64,000 nucleotides of DNA, taken from the NCBI RefSeq assembly GCF_049747295.1, contig NZ_JBMHJM010000002.1, positions 124,001 to 188,000 of the forward strand, read 5' to 3'. The notes under the pieces were generated by a model. That model worked only from the letters and a program-made list of their open reading frames with translations, had not been told where the DNA came from and made no database searches. Positions 34,601 through 42,888 of this stretch are shown here, piece after piece. The position numbers and the translations under genes were made by a program. The DNA is from Afipia sp049747295. Lineage in GTDB: Bacteria; Pseudomonadota; Alphaproteobacteria; Rhizobiales; Xanthobacteraceae. How positions within the stretch are numbered: position 1 is the stretch's first letter; each line of letters opens with the position of its first letter.

Positions 34601-34838
34601 CGATGTCATTGACCGTGGTGGTCAGCGCGCGCTGGAACGGGGTGACCATGCGGCCCGCCATCTGGTCCGGCGGCAGGCCGGTGTACTGCCAGACCACGCC
34701 GATGACCGGAATTCGGATATCAGGGAAGATGTCGGTCGGGGTCCGCAGAGCCGCCAAGGGCCCCACGATCAGCAGGAGAAGTGCCATGACCACGAACGTG
34801 TACGGTCGGCTCAGGGCAATTCGGACAATCGAATTCAT
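31650..34838 (-). CDS. RND efflux permease (HAE1/AcrB superfamily)
   Basis: 1062 residues, full length for the family, twelve predicted helices in the usual 1+5 / 1+5 arrangement. Conserved segments: SRPYTFVVMALLLLIVGPLA at the N-terminus and GILVDDATVTIENINWHLEH with the proton-relay Asp pair. It is of the MdtB/MexF-like broad class; the substrate is unknown. First gene of a two-gene operon with the overlapping adaptor. The promoter must lie in 34839-35026; the ribosome binding site is weak. Confidence 0.92.
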   Translation of the reverse strand: MNSIVRIALSRPYTFVVMALLLLIVGPLAALRTPTDIFPDIRIPVIGVVWQYTGLPPDQMAGRMVTPFQRALTTTVNDIEHIVANSYNGVGIIKIFFQPNVDIRTANAQVTAISQTMLKQMPAGATPPLILNYSASTVPIVQLALSGDGLTEQNLGDLAINQLRTPLVTVPGAAIPYPFGGKQRQIQIDLNPNALQALGLSGQDVANALAAQNLITPVGTQKIGNFEYSIQLNNSPLKFEELGDLPIKAVNGAMVYIRDVAQVRDGNPPQTNIVHVNGNRSVLMMVLKAGAVSTLDIIAGIKQKVIDVKDAMPDALKVSFIGDQSIFVRGAIAGVAFEGIMAAVLTSIMILLFLGSWRSTVIIAVSIPLAVLGSITMLSMIGETLNIMTLGGLALAVGILVDDATVTIENINWHLEHGKQVEPAILDGAAQIVTPAFVSLLCICIVFVPMFFLTGVSRFLFVPMAEAVMFAMIWSFILSRTLVPTMAKYLLHPHPHDENGNPLPPPPSRNPLVLFQRGFERRFEKVRSGYHGLLAMALGHRKVFVTGFLCFVAASFLLVPFLGRNFFPAVDTGQILMHVRTQVGTRVEETANQLADIQKAIRQIIPPEQLETIADNIGMPISGINMTYNNTGVIGTQDGDIQIKLKEDHPPTEGYVRELREKLPRLFPGVSFAFLPADIVSQILNFGAPAPIDLQIRGANADANFKYASDLLRRIRHIPGVADARIQQSPNNPRFNIDVDRTRAQYVGLTTRDVTNSLVVNLAGSSQVAPTYFLNPDNGVSYSIVMQTPQYKIDSLSKLQALPISAPGAASTPILGGIADISRSTSSAVVSQYDIQSMVQIYATPQGRDLGAVAADIRKIVAETTKDVPKGSNVVLLGQVETMNSAFSGLLFGLLGAIVLIYLLIVVNFQSWSDPFVIVSALPAALAGIVWMLFATHTTLSVPALTGAIMCMGVATANSVLVISFARERYDHLGDPVAAALEAGFVRFRPVLMTALAMIIGMAPMALGLGEGGEQNAPLGRAVVGGLILATFATLMFVPVVFSMVHKKQPAASAMAPETVHA

Positions 34839-35026
34839 ATCGGGCGTTTCTCGGTCTCAAAGGGCCGGGTGCCGTCCCAGGGAACGACTTGAAGGCGTTT
34901 TGCGTTGATCTACCCGACTCCTGCGCAATGACGCAATGTCGCAAGACCTCACAGTCAGGTGTTCAGGGCCATTTCTGGCGCAATTTCCGCGATTTCAGCC
35001 AATTTCCTCTATAAAAAGCGTGGTTA

Positions 35027-35425
35027 TCACAAGATCATCTGCGTTTGCGTGACGACGGCCACAAGCCGGCCCTCTCCGGTCTCGAGCCGGGTCTGCCAAA
35101 CCTGGGTCCGCCGGCCGAGATGGATCGGCGTGGCAGTCGCCGTAACCGTGCTGCCGGCCTTGGCGGCGCCGACGAAATTGGTCTTGCTTTCGATCGTCGT
35201 GGTTCCCTTGGCATCTGGCGGCAGGTTGATCACCGTCGCCGCCGCACCGACCGAATCCGCGAGTGCCATCACGGCCCCGCCATGGATGGCATGCCCGACG
35301 GTGCAGAGATCCTCCCGGACCACCATGGTTGCTACGACCTTCTCCGGCTCCGCATGCGTGAAAGTCACACCCATCAGTTGGGCAAACGGCATCGGCAGCG
35401 AATTGATCTTCTCAAGCGGTGTCAT
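35027..35425 (-). CDS. PaaI-type hotdog thioesterase
   Basis: 132 residues of the hotdog fold; the active-site helix HAIHGGAVMALADSVGAAA carries the HGG motif of the PaaI/DUF4442 group. It probably hydrolyses an aryl- or acyl-CoA in the cytosol. It lies 66 bases downstream of the M20 peptidase gene on the same strand and could be co-transcribed. Confidence 0.87.
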   Translation of the reverse strand: MTPLEKINSLPMPFAQLMGVTFTHAEPEKVVATMVVREDLCTVGHAIHGGAVMALADSVGAAATVINLPPDAKGTTTIESKTNFVGAAKAGSTVTATATPIHLGRRTQVWQTRLETGEGRLVAVVTQTQMIL

Positions 35426-35491
35426 TCGATGATCTCTGTTGCGACCAAACGATCAAATGGCAGCAGTTCACGCGATGGATGAAGATGTGGA

Positions 35492-36781
35492 CTAGATCGG
35501 CTCAACGCCGCACCAGTCGGCCACGAACAGCGCGATCGCGCGCGTGGTCTTGCGCAGCGACTCGACCTCAACGCGCTCATTGAAACCGTGCATGGCCTCG
35601 GCCTTCGCGCCGAAGCAGAGGCTCGGAATGTTGCTGTTGAGACCATAAAACCGCGTGTCGGTCAGGGCTGTGAAAGCAAGCTCTTTCAATGGATTACCGT
35701 AGACAGCTTCATGCGCCTTGCGAAGGACCGCCTCGGACTCCTCGGCGCCGGTCAGCTCATAGCCTTCCGACAAAAAGCCCGACCATTCGACGGTCGGCGG
35801 ATTCTGCGCCAGAAAAGGATGCTTTTTGGCCGCAGCGTCGACGCAGGCCACGATTTCCGCCTGATGCTCCGCAATCGACCACCCCGGCAACACCGCGATC
35901 CGGCAATCGACATCGCACCATGCGGGCACGCTCGAGGCCCAGTCGCCCCCTTTGATGATGCCTGGATTCAAGTTGATCGGGTGCTTCACCGATTTGAAAT
36001 GCCTGTCACTTGCCGCGCGCCTGTTCCACTCCTCTTCCAGCTCCTCGAGCGCCTCGACCAGGTAGGTGGCCGCCTTGATCGCGTTCGCGCCGGCACCGGC
36101 TTCGAACACATGGACGGGCTTGCCGCGCACCTTGAGGCGAAACCAGATCACCCCGACCTGAGAACGAACCAACTTCGCATCGGTCGGCTCCGGAATGAAG
36201 CAGCAGTCGGCCCGATAACCGCGCTGAATTGTCGAGAGCGCCCCGACACCCGTGCTCTCCTCTTCGATCACCGACTGGAAATGAATTCGCGCTGTCGGCT
36301 TCAATCCTGCCGCATGAAGGGCGTCGAGCGCATACAGCGCGGCAATGGTGCCCGACTTCATGTCGCCGGCACCGCGGCCATACAGCCAGCCATCCTTGAT
36401 TGTCGGTGTGAACGGCGGCGTATCCCACATATCGAGCGGACCGGCCGGGACGACGTCGCAGTGGCCCTGAAGGATTAGGGATCGGCCGGCGTCTCGTGTG
36501 GGCCGGTAAGTGCCCACAACGGTCCGCGCATGGGAAAAATCGTGCTCGATGGGCCCATAGCCCCGCAGATCCTTCAGATCGTCCGTATTGATATGCCAAT
36601 CGTCGACCTCATAGCCGCGGACACGCAGCAGATCATGCATCATGTCCTGACAGGGACCCTCCGCCCCGCGCGTGCTTGGGATGGCAGAAAACTGCTTGGT
36701 TGTTTCCATCTGCCGGTCGAACGCATCGTCGACGGCATCAGTAATGCGGCGCTGCATGTCCGCGGTGTTCATCGCATCCAT
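35492..36781 (-). CDS. M20-family amidohydrolase (ArgE/DapE-like)
   Basis: 429 residues of the di-zinc M20 peptidase family. The metal ligands and catalytic residues are visible: LILQGHCDVVPAG (His, catalytic Asp), YGRGAGDMKSG (bridging Asp), IEEESTGVGA (catalytic Glu-Glu) and the late His in AEAMHGFNERV. It hydrolyses an N-acyl amino acid or amide; the paralogue family is broad, so ArgE or DapE identity is not claimed. Divergent from the glutaminase gene; the gap contains the 12-bp palindrome CGTCCATGGACG (36845-36856). Confidence 0.88.
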   Translation of the reverse strand: MDAMNTADMQRRITDAVDDAFDRQMETTKQFSAIPSTRGAEGPCQDMMHDLLRVRGYEVDDWHINTDDLKDLRGYGPIEHDFSHARTVVGTYRPTRDAGRSLILQGHCDVVPAGPLDMWDTPPFTPTIKDGWLYGRGAGDMKSGTIAALYALDALHAAGLKPTARIHFQSVIEEESTGVGALSTIQRGYRADCCFIPEPTDAKLVRSQVGVIWFRLKVRGKPVHVFEAGAGANAIKAATYLVEALEELEEEWNRRAASDRHFKSVKHPINLNPGIIKGGDWASSVPAWCDVDCRIAVLPGWSIAEHQAEIVACVDAAAKKHPFLAQNPPTVEWSGFLSEGYELTGAEESEAVLRKAHEAVYGNPLKELAFTALTDTRFYGLNSNIPSLCFGAKAEAMHGFNERVEVESLRKTTRAIALFVADWCGVEPI

Positions 36782-36930
36782 CGTTCTTGTCCATTCCAGC
36801 CCAGAGGTCGCTCAAGTACAGCGTAGCGGCGCGGGCTCCGTCAACGTCCATGGACGGACTGGCACGTTTGTCGCATACGAAGGGCTCGTCCGCCCTGCCA
36901 CGGTAAGATTAAACGACAAATTACAGTTCA

Positions 36931-37872
36931 ATGAGCACCAGCACCTCTCTTCTTGATCAAGTCGTTCGCGAAATTGCCGACGAGATGGCCCAAAGATCCG
37001 ATCGCGGTGAAGTCGCGAGCTACATTCCGGAACTGGCAAGGGTCGACGCCAACTCCTTCGGCCTTGTGGTGGTCGATGCGGATGGACATGTGGCAGCCGC
37101 GGGCGACCGCGAAACGCCTTTCTCGATCCAGAGCATTTCGAAGGTCTTCACGCTGACGCTCGCACTTGGCAAGGTGGGAGACAGATTGTGGAGTCGCGTT
37201 GGCCGCGAACCGTCGGGAAGTCCCTTCAACTCCATTGTCCAGCTCGAGCGTGAGCGCGGAATTCCGCGCAATCCTTTCATCAATGCCGGCGCGATCGCGG
37301 TCACCGACCTGATCCTCTCGGGACACCAGCCGCGTGAAGCACTCGGTGAAATTCTCCGGTTCATGCGATTTCTCGCCGACGATTCATCGATCACGATCGA
37401 CGAGGCCGTTGCGGCCTCCGAGCAGCGAACTGGATTTCGCAACATCGCCCTCGCCAATTACATGAAGTCCTTCGGCGTGATCGAAAACTCCGTCGACTTT
37501 ACGCTGGGCGTTTATTTCCATCACTGCGCGATTGCGATGTCGTGCCGGCAACTGGCGATGGCCGGGCGCTATCTTGCTTACGCCGGACGCAATCCTTCAA
37601 CAGGTCTCAACGTGGTTCAGGCTGAGCGGGCGCGCCGCATCAACGCGATCATGATGACGTGCGGCCATTACGACGGCTCAGGAGAGTTCGCCTACCGCGT
37701 TGGTCTCCCCGGCAAGAGCGGTGTCGGCGGCGGCATTCTGGCCATCGCGCCAGGCAAAGCCTCTATCGCGGTGTGGTCGCCGGGGCTCGACGCCAACGGC
37801 AATTCGCATCTCGGCAGGATGGCGCTGGAAGCGCTGACAAGACGGCTAGGCTGGTCGATCTTCGGAGTTTGA
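36931..37872 (+). CDS. glsA: Glutaminase
   Basis: 313 residues, the serine-lyase-fold glutaminase that turns glutamine into glutamate and ammonia. The catalytic Ser-x-x-Lys is in FSIQSISKVFTL; other family segments are PRNPFINAGAIAVTDLI and LPGKSGVGGGILAIAPGK. Length is normal for GlsA. It lies 0.7 kb from glnII, so opposing glutamine-forming and glutamine-cleaving activities are neighbours. Confidence 0.93.
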   Translation: MSTSTSLLDQVVREIADEMAQRSDRGEVASYIPELARVDANSFGLVVVDADGHVAAAGDRETPFSIQSISKVFTLTLALGKVGDRLWSRVGREPSGSPFNSIVQLERERGIPRNPFINAGAIAVTDLILSGHQPREALGEILRFMRFLADDSSITIDEAVAASEQRTGFRNIALANYMKSFGVIENSVDFTLGVYFHHCAIAMSCRQLAMAGRYLAYAGRNPSTGLNVVQAERARRINAIMMTCGHYDGSGEFAYRVGLPGKSGVGGGILAIAPGKASIAVWSPGLDANGNSHLGRMALEALTRRLGWSIFGV

Positions 37873-37964
37873 TCGCAGACTTATTGCACTCAAACGGAAA
37901 TGCCGAAGCGCATCGTCTCAGCGTTTCGAATTCCGAATTGAGCACGCAGAACAGACAGAAAGCT

Positions 37965-38165
37965 TTAGTGCTCGCTCGGCCGCCGCTTTTCCTCTTCGAT
38001 AGCAGCGTCGTGGTACCAGCCGCTCCCGAATGTATCGCCCAGGACGGGTTGAAATCGCGGATCGGTTGTCGGTCTGATTGGCTCGTGATCGCCACCGGCG
38101 GTCTTCCGACCCCGCACCGGAAACTGATAGATCTTCGCGGTCCCGTGAGAAGCATTCGACGCCAT
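37965..38165 (-). CDS. DUF2735 small protein next to glnII
   Basis: 66 residues: SHGTAKIYQFPVRGRKTAGG, then FQPVLGDTFGSGWYHDAAI, the DUF2735 pattern found beside glutamine synthetase genes in this group. GGGAG lies six bases before ATG 38165. It is divergent from glnII and might share the nitrogen-controlled region. Function unknown. Confidence 0.75.
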   Translation of the reverse strand: MASNASHGTAKIYQFPVRGRKTAGGDHEPIRPTTDPRFQPVLGDTFGSGWYHDAAIEEEKRRPSEH

Positions 38166-38504
38166 TGCGGTCTCCCTCTCGGACGCTGCGCTGACACGCG
38201 GCTTGGACACTATAATGGAGTCGCCCCGCATTTGCGCGAATTGCTCCTTAATCGAGCAGCGATTGCACAAAATTTGGTCATTCGACCCTTTGCGTCTTTG
38301 CACAGCATTCCGTCGCCGGATCAAACGCGTGCGGCCTTGTGCAGTTCCGGAGAAGGCCGAACTGAGCCAAAAACGCCAAAAGAACGTGCAATCCTTTGCG
38401 CCGATGAAGAAATGGGCGCATAGGAATGGCCGGTCGGCGCCCGCCGGCCAGCTAAAGGCCCTGGAATCCACCTTCGCCAGCCTGCGGCATCTGACCACAC
38501 CAAC

Positions 38505-38521
38505 TGGCACGTTAAATGCTT
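38505..38521 (+). promoter_or_regulatory. Sigma-54 promoter of glnII
   Basis: TGGCACGTTAAATGCTT has the -24 GG (38506-38507) and -12 GC (38518-38519) with exactly ten bases between them. It lies 96 bases before the glnII start. NtrC-activated sigma-54 transcription is known for glnII in rhizobia; clear NtrC sites were not found by eye. Confidence 0.8.
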
Positions 38522-38547
38522 ATTAAGCCGCGGCCGTTGGCGGCCAA

Positions 38548-38586
38548 CCACCCTGGGTGGCCAGGCCAGCTTGGGGGTCCTCCCCC
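38548..38586 (+). promoter_or_regulatory. Two hairpins in the glnII leader
   Basis: CCACCC-T-GGGTGG (38548-38560) and GGGGG-TCCT-CCCCC (38573-38586) lie between the expected sigma-54 start site and the glnII ATG. They may affect mRNA stability or translation; no known riboswitch is recognised. Confidence 0.4.
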
Positions 38587-38616
38587 CTTCGCATCGTCAA
38601 CTTACGAGAGATCGAA

Positions 38617-39651
38617 ATGACAAAGTACAAGCTCGAGTACATTTGGCTCGATGGCTATACCCCGGTCCCAAACCTTCGCGGGAAAACGCAGATCAAGGAA
38701 TTCGACGCATTTCCGACGCTCGAACAGCTTCCGCTGTGGGGCTTCGATGGCAGCTCGACCATGCAGGCCGAAGGCCGCAGCTCTGATTGCGTGCTCAAGC
38801 CGATCGCAGTTTTCCCTGACGCGGCTCGCACCAACGGCGCTCTGGTCATGTGCGAAGTGATGATGCCGGATGGCAAGACCCCGCATCCGTCGAACTCGCG
38901 TGCAACCATCCTCGACGACGATGGCGCATGGTTTGGCTTCGAGCAGGAATACTTCTTCTACGAAGATGGCCGCCCGCTCGGCTTCCCAGAGAACGGCTAT
39001 CCAGCACCGCAAGGCCCCTATTACACCGGCGTCGGCTACAAGAACGTCGGCTCGATCGCCCGTCAGATCGTCGAAGAACATCTCGACCTGTGCCTCGCCG
39101 CCGGCATCAACCACGAAGGCATCAACGCTGAAGTCGCGAAGGGCCAGTGGGAGTTCCAGATTTTCGGCAAGGGCTCCAAGCGCGCCGCCGACGAAATGTG
39201 GATTGCCCGCTACCTGATGCTGCGCCTCACCGAGAAGTACGGCATCGATATCGAATGGCACTGCAAGCCGCTCGGCGACACCGATTGGAACGGTTCGGGC
39301 ATGCACGCCAACTTCTCGACCAAGTACATGCGCGAAGTCGGCGGCAAGGACTATTTCGAAGCGCTGATGAAGCAGTTCGGAAAGAACCTCGACGCCCACA
39401 TTGCCGTCTATGGTCCGGACAACCACCTGCGCCTGACTGGCAAGCACGAGACCGCGCCGTGGAACAAGTTCAGCTACGGCGTTGCCGACCGTGGCGCGTC
39501 GATCCGCGTGCCGCACTCCTTCATCAACAACGGCTACAAGGGCTATCTGGAAGATCGCCGTCCGAACTCTCAGGGCGACCCCTACCAGATCGCTTCGCAG
39601 ATCCTGAAGACGATCTCCGAAGTGCCGACCGGCGCAAAGGCCGCCGCCTAA
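38617..39651 (+). CDS. glnII: Glutamine synthetase II (eukaryotic type)
   Basis: 344 residues, the short GSII form, which makes glutamine from glutamate, ammonia and ATP. Typical segments: LPLWGFDGSSTMQAEG, FGFEQEYFFYEDGRPLGFP, GINHEGINAEVAKGQWEFQI, and NGSGMHANFSTKYMR. The start at 38617 fits the conserved head MTKYKLEYIWLDG; the upstream extension to 38557 is inside the leader hairpin region. Single transcript from a sigma-54 promoter, with a hairpin after the stop. Confidence 0.96.
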   Translation: MTKYKLEYIWLDGYTPVPNLRGKTQIKEFDAFPTLEQLPLWGFDGSSTMQAEGRSSDCVLKPIAVFPDAARTNGALVMCEVMMPDGKTPHPSNSRATILDDDGAWFGFEQEYFFYEDGRPLGFPENGYPAPQGPYYTGVGYKNVGSIARQIVEEHLDLCLAAGINHEGINAEVAKGQWEFQIFGKGSKRAADEMWIARYLMLRLTEKYGIDIEWHCKPLGDTDWNGSGMHANFSTKYMREVGGKDYFEALMKQFGKNLDAHIAVYGPDNHLRLTGKHETAPWNKFSYGVADRGASIRVPHSFINNGYKGYLEDRRPNSQGDPYQIASQILKTISEVPTGAKAAA

Positions 39652-39661
39652 GGTTGCTATT

Positions 39662-39691
39662 AGCAGCCCGGGCTTCTGCGTTCGGGCTGCT
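39662..39691 (+). terminator. Hairpin after glnII
   Basis: AGCAGCCCG and CGGGCTGCT form a perfect 9-bp stem ten bases past the stop; no strong T-run follows. Confidence 0.6.
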
Positions 39692-39871
39692 GAGCACTTT
39701 CCAAGCCATACTCTTTCCAAGCCATGAGTTACCCCTTTTGGCTTGGGGTCTGGAGCCGAGGAACGGTTGGTCGACCTTCCTCGGCTTATCTCACGTATGG
39801 CGCTCCTCGTCCCGCTTCCGCTGTTGAGCCCCTCACCTATGAGAATCAGGGGCGAGTGAATACGATGGGAC

Positions 39872-40201
39872 ATGACCTTCTTTTATCTCATCGTGGCCAT
39901 CGTCCTTGAAGTCATCGGTACTTCGGCGCTGCAAGCCTCAGAGCAATTCACCAAGCCGAAGCCGCTGATCTTGACTGCGCTCGGCTATGCCGCTTCGTTC
40001 TATTTCCTGTCACTGGTCTTGCGCTCGATGCCCGTCGGCATCGCCTACGCCATCTGGTCAGGACTGGGCGTCGTTCTGATTACGCTTGTTGGCCTCGTCT
40101 GGTTCGGCCAGAAGCTTGACACACCAGCAGTGATCGGGCTCGCCCTCATCATTGCCGGCGTCGGCACGATCAATCTGTTTTCCTCGACAATTCAGCACTA
40201 G
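39872..40201 (+). CDS. Small multidrug resistance (SMR) exporter, EmrE type
   Basis: 109 residues, four helices. The essential membrane Glu is in the first helix (IVLEVIGTSALQAS); the GYAASFYFLSLVLRSMPVGI and YAIWSGLGVVLI segments are classic EmrE/QacE. It exports lipophilic cations as a dimer in exchange for protons. Single gene; the ribosome binding site is weak. Confidence 0.9.
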   Translation: MTFFYLIVAIVLEVIGTSALQASEQFTKPKPLILTALGYAASFYFLSLVLRSMPVGIAYAIWSGLGVVLITLVGLVWFGQKLDTPAVIGLALIIAGVGTINLFSSTIQH

Positions 40202-40227
40202 CGGCCGGAGCGGCCGGGAGCTTCACC

Positions 40228-40470
40228 ATGAGCCATCGCAAGATCGTTTGCATCGCATTGTTTGTCAGCCTGCTGTCCGCCGTCCCGGCATCGGCCGACA
40301 TCGTGATGCGGGAATCCGACATCCACGACCTGCGGCTCGGCCAGCACGTCTACATTGATGACGGTTCGTGTCCGGCAGGACAGATCAAGGAGGTCACCGG
40401 CGTGAAGCTGACGGCCGCGGGCGTCGCCCGCGTCCGCAAATGCGCTGACCGAAAGACCATGCGACGCTAG
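40228..40470 (+). CDS. Small periplasmic protein (DUF6719-like)
   Basis: 80 residues: signal peptide (IVCIALFVSLLSAVPASA), then a small domain RLGQHVYIDDGSCPAGQIKE with two cysteines (SCPAGQ and RKCAD) that may pair. GGGAG lies seven bases before the ATG. It follows the SMR exporter by 26 bases and may be co-transcribed. Function unknown. Confidence 0.7.
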   Translation: MSHRKIVCIALFVSLLSAVPASADIVMRESDIHDLRLGQHVYIDDGSCPAGQIKEVTGVKLTAAGVARVRKCADRKTMRR

Positions 40471-41213
40471 ACCGTTCGGCCGCCATCGACCGGCAATACG
40501 ACGCCGGTCACGAAGTTCGCGTCATCTGACGCCAGATAAACGCATGCTTTCGCGATGTCTTCGGGCTGCGACATGCGGCCGAGTGGAATCGTCGCGATGA
40601 ATTTCGCGCGGTTTTCCGGCGTATCCGGTACGCCCATGAACGTTTCGAGCAGGGCCGTCTCCCCGATCACCGGCGCGACGCAGTTCACACGGATATTGTC
40701 CGGCGCGAGCTCCGCGGCCATTGCGCTCGACAGCAGGTTCACCGCGCCTTTCGAGCCATTGTACCACGTCAGTCCCGGACGCGGACGAATGCCTCCCGTC
40801 GAACCGATATTGATCATGCAGCCGCCGCCTTGCTTGCGCATCAGCGGCACCACGGCGTTGGTCATGTGATAGATCGATTTGACGTTGATCGCGAAGACGC
40901 GGTCAAACTCCTCTTCAGTCACGTCCATGATCGGCTTGTTGCGAAACGACCAGCCCGCATTGTTGACCACAATGTCGAGCTTGCCGAAATTGTCGACCGC
41001 AGCGGCAACCGCCTTGTCGATATCGGCGCGTTTGGTGACATCGCCCGTCACCGCGACAGCGCCGCCAGTGTTTGCGGCAACGCGCGCAGCGCCTTCGCCG
41101 TTCAGGTCGAGAATGACAACCTTCGCACCTTCATCCACGAAGTGACGCGCAATCGCCGCTCCAAACCCCGATGCCCCGCCCGTTACGAGGGCAACCTTAT
41201 CCTTCAGCCGCAT
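40467..41213 (-). CDS. Short-chain dehydrogenase/reductase
   Basis: 248 residues, classical SDR. Cofactor motif VTGGASGFGAAIARHF, NNAG motif, catalytic Ser in NIGSTGG, and YNGSK with Tyr and Lys, so the tetrad is complete. C-terminal VTGVVLPVDGGRTV is typical. The substrate is unknown. Its stop overlaps the end of the DUF6719-like gene by four bases on the opposite strand. Confidence 0.9.
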   Translation of the reverse strand: MRLKDKVALVTGGASGFGAAIARHFVDEGAKVVILDLNGEGAARVAANTGGAVAVTGDVTKRADIDKAVAAAVDNFGKLDIVVNNAGWSFRNKPIMDVTEEEFDRVFAINVKSIYHMTNAVVPLMRKQGGGCMINIGSTGGIRPRPGLTWYNGSKGAVNLLSSAMAAELAPDNIRVNCVAPVIGETALLETFMGVPDTPENRAKFIATIPLGRMSQPEDIAKACVYLASDDANFVTGVVLPVDGGRTV

Positions 41214-41322
41214 CTTCCCGGTTCCTGTTTATGTCGTTGTTCGGGAAGCGTCGATCAAACCGTGGAGGAACGCAAGCACTCCTCTTCAAGACTTTTTGGC
41301 TAATACCAACAATACCGCCACA

Positions 41323-41481
41323 CTAGCGCGCGCCTGTCGACGCAGATGCCTGCTGAATATCGATGATCGGAGGACCGCTATAGTCAAACGTGCCAATGCC
41401 CGGCAAATCGCTATGATGCTGAGGTTGCAGCGGTCCAGCGAAAAAGAACGCAACGGTCAAAAGAACACCGAAAACACGCAT
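41323..41481 (-). CDS. 52-residue probable secreted peptide
   Basis: Short frame with GGAG eight bases before the ATG. The N-terminus MRVFGVLLTVAFFFAG looks like a signal peptide; the mature part (LPGIGTFDYSGPPIIDIQQA) is small and neutral. No homolog is recalled. The ribosome binding site and signal-like head support it. Confidence 0.5.
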   Translation of the reverse strand: MRVFGVLLTVAFFFAGPLQPQHHSDLPGIGTFDYSGPPIIDIQQASASTGAR

Positions 41482-41672
41482 GGGAATTTCTCCGCGACAA
41501 GATGCTCGTTAGTCGCGTCGATGCCGCTTATTGTTCAATCCATGGTTCGCTTCCACGAAGCACACGACTGATTTTCGATTCCGCAAGACATTTATGAATT
41601 GTCGACCGACTTTTTTTGCATGGTGATTTCGCGCGTGCAGCGTGACGACACTCCAGCAGTGCCTACAATCAA

Positions 41673-41695
41673 GGCGCCCGGCGTGTCCGGGCGCC
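41673..41695 (+). promoter_or_regulatory. Strong hairpin in leader
   Basis: GGCGCCCGG-CGTGT-CCGGGCGCC is a perfect 9-bp stem about 40 bases before the start of the glycine-rich membrane gene at 41734. No T-run; it could be an attenuator or an mRNA end. Confidence 0.4.
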
Positions 41696-41733
41696 CCTCG
41701 ATGGATTGAAGCACCGGACCGGGAGACGAAGTC

Positions 41734-42024
41734 ATGTCGGGCCTACTCGTCAATCTGGTTTTCCAGATTATTGGCGGCGCGATCGGCGGCAACATCGCGG
41801 CAAGCGCAGCAAAAAACGGCATCCTGCGGAAGGTCGATTACGTCATTGCCGGAGCGATTGGCGGTGGCGTCGGTGGGCAGATCATCGGGGCGCTGATTCC
41901 CGTGCTCGCCAACACGCCATCCATGCCAGACCTCGGTGTGATCATTGCGCAGGCGGTTGGCGGCGGCGTATCCGGCGCCATCCTGATCGCTATCGTTGGA
42001 GCACTGAAAAGCCGGATGGCATGA
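41734..42024 (+). CDS. Glycine-rich membrane protein
   Basis: 96 residues with three glycine-rich hydrophobic segments (LVFQIIGGAIGGNIAASAA, IAGAIGGGVGGQIIGALIP, AQAVGGGVSGAILIAIVGAL). The glycine-zipper pattern suggests a small oligomeric membrane protein. GGGAG lies eight bases before the ATG. Function unknown. Confidence 0.72.
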   Translation: MSGLLVNLVFQIIGGAIGGNIAASAAKNGILRKVDYVIAGAIGGGVGGQIIGALIPVLANTPSMPDLGVIIAQAVGGGVSGAILIAIVGALKSRMA

Positions 42025-42040
42025 CCGATTGAGTGCTTAT

Positions 42041-42076
42041 GGCGTGAAGCGCGCACTGAAGTGCGCGCTTCACGCC
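42041..42076. terminator. Bidirectional terminator between convergent genes
   Basis: GGCGTGAAGCGCGCAC and its exact complement flank TGAA: a perfect 16-bp stem in the 57-base gap between two converging genes. Confidence 0.8.
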
Positions 42077-42081
42077 AAGAG

Positions 42082-42630
42082 TTATCCTGAAATATAATCG
42101 CCACACTTCTGCACGATGTCATTGGCGCCCCACGGCATCAGCGGGACGGACGACGTCGAATTCTTCGGCGAGCCTTCGATCAGTTTGTCCGAATAGACCA
42201 TGTAGACCAGCACATTTCTTTTGGCATCGCATCCACGCACGATCTGCATCTTCTTGAAGAGGAGCGAGCGCCGCTGCCGGAACATGTCGTCACCCTGCCC
42301 CAGCTTGCCCTTGAAGCGGATGGGGCCGATCTGCCGGCAGGACAGCGAGATATCGGAGACCTGTTCGGCAAGCCCGAGCCAGCCCTTGTAGCCGCCCTTT
42401 TCAGGGATCGTGAAATGGCACGCCACGCCCTCGATATCCGGGTCATCGATGCCATAGGTCGCCAATTTGTCATCGGGGCTTAGCAGCTTGAACACCGTAG
42501 ACCGCCGGAAGATCAGGTCCGGCTCATCCCCGGCGAGAACCGGCGATGCCACGAACCCGGCGAAGGTCGCGGCGATCAACGCCCAGCACACGAAGGATAG
42601 GACCGAAAAGCGGGTCTTGCGGACAATCAT
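42082..42630 (-). CDS. creA: CreA-family protein
   Basis: 182 residues: signal peptide (to about residue 33, VLAG), then the CreA domain with STVFKLLSPDDKLATYGIDD, VACHFTIPEKGGYKGWLGLA, and VYMVYSDKLIEGSPKNSTSS. CreA is a widely conserved periplasmic protein of unknown role. GGAG lies six bases before the ATG. Confidence 0.9.
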   Translation of the reverse strand: MIVRKTRFSVLSFVCWALIAATFAGFVASPVLAGDEPDLIFRRSTVFKLLSPDDKLATYGIDDPDIEGVACHFTIPEKGGYKGWLGLAEQVSDISLSCRQIGPIRFKGKLGQGDDMFRQRRSLLFKKMQIVRGCDAKRNVLVYMVYSDKLIEGSPKNSTSSVPLMPWGANDIVQKCGDYISG

Positions 42631-42888
42631 CGATATCTCCAGCGGGGATCTCAGGACCAGGAATCAGCCCTGATCAGCCGTATGTGGGGTGGCCGCGTAA
42701 ATGTTGGAAGGCACGTAATTGTGACTTCCACCGGCGCCGCTGTTAAGCGCTCATCAGGGCTTGGGAACTAGATTTTGGACATAATCTGGCTCCGGAGCGT
42801 CAAATTGGCGCCTTCGGTTCGTGCGGCACTAGTGAACATTTTGCCTGTCTGCGACACTCATAATTGGAATCAATTGAGGATACCGGGC

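Noticed and set aside
33588..34892. 434-codon open frame opposite the RND permease
   Set aside because: Arg/His/Asp-rich shadow of the sense gene with no recognisable domain.
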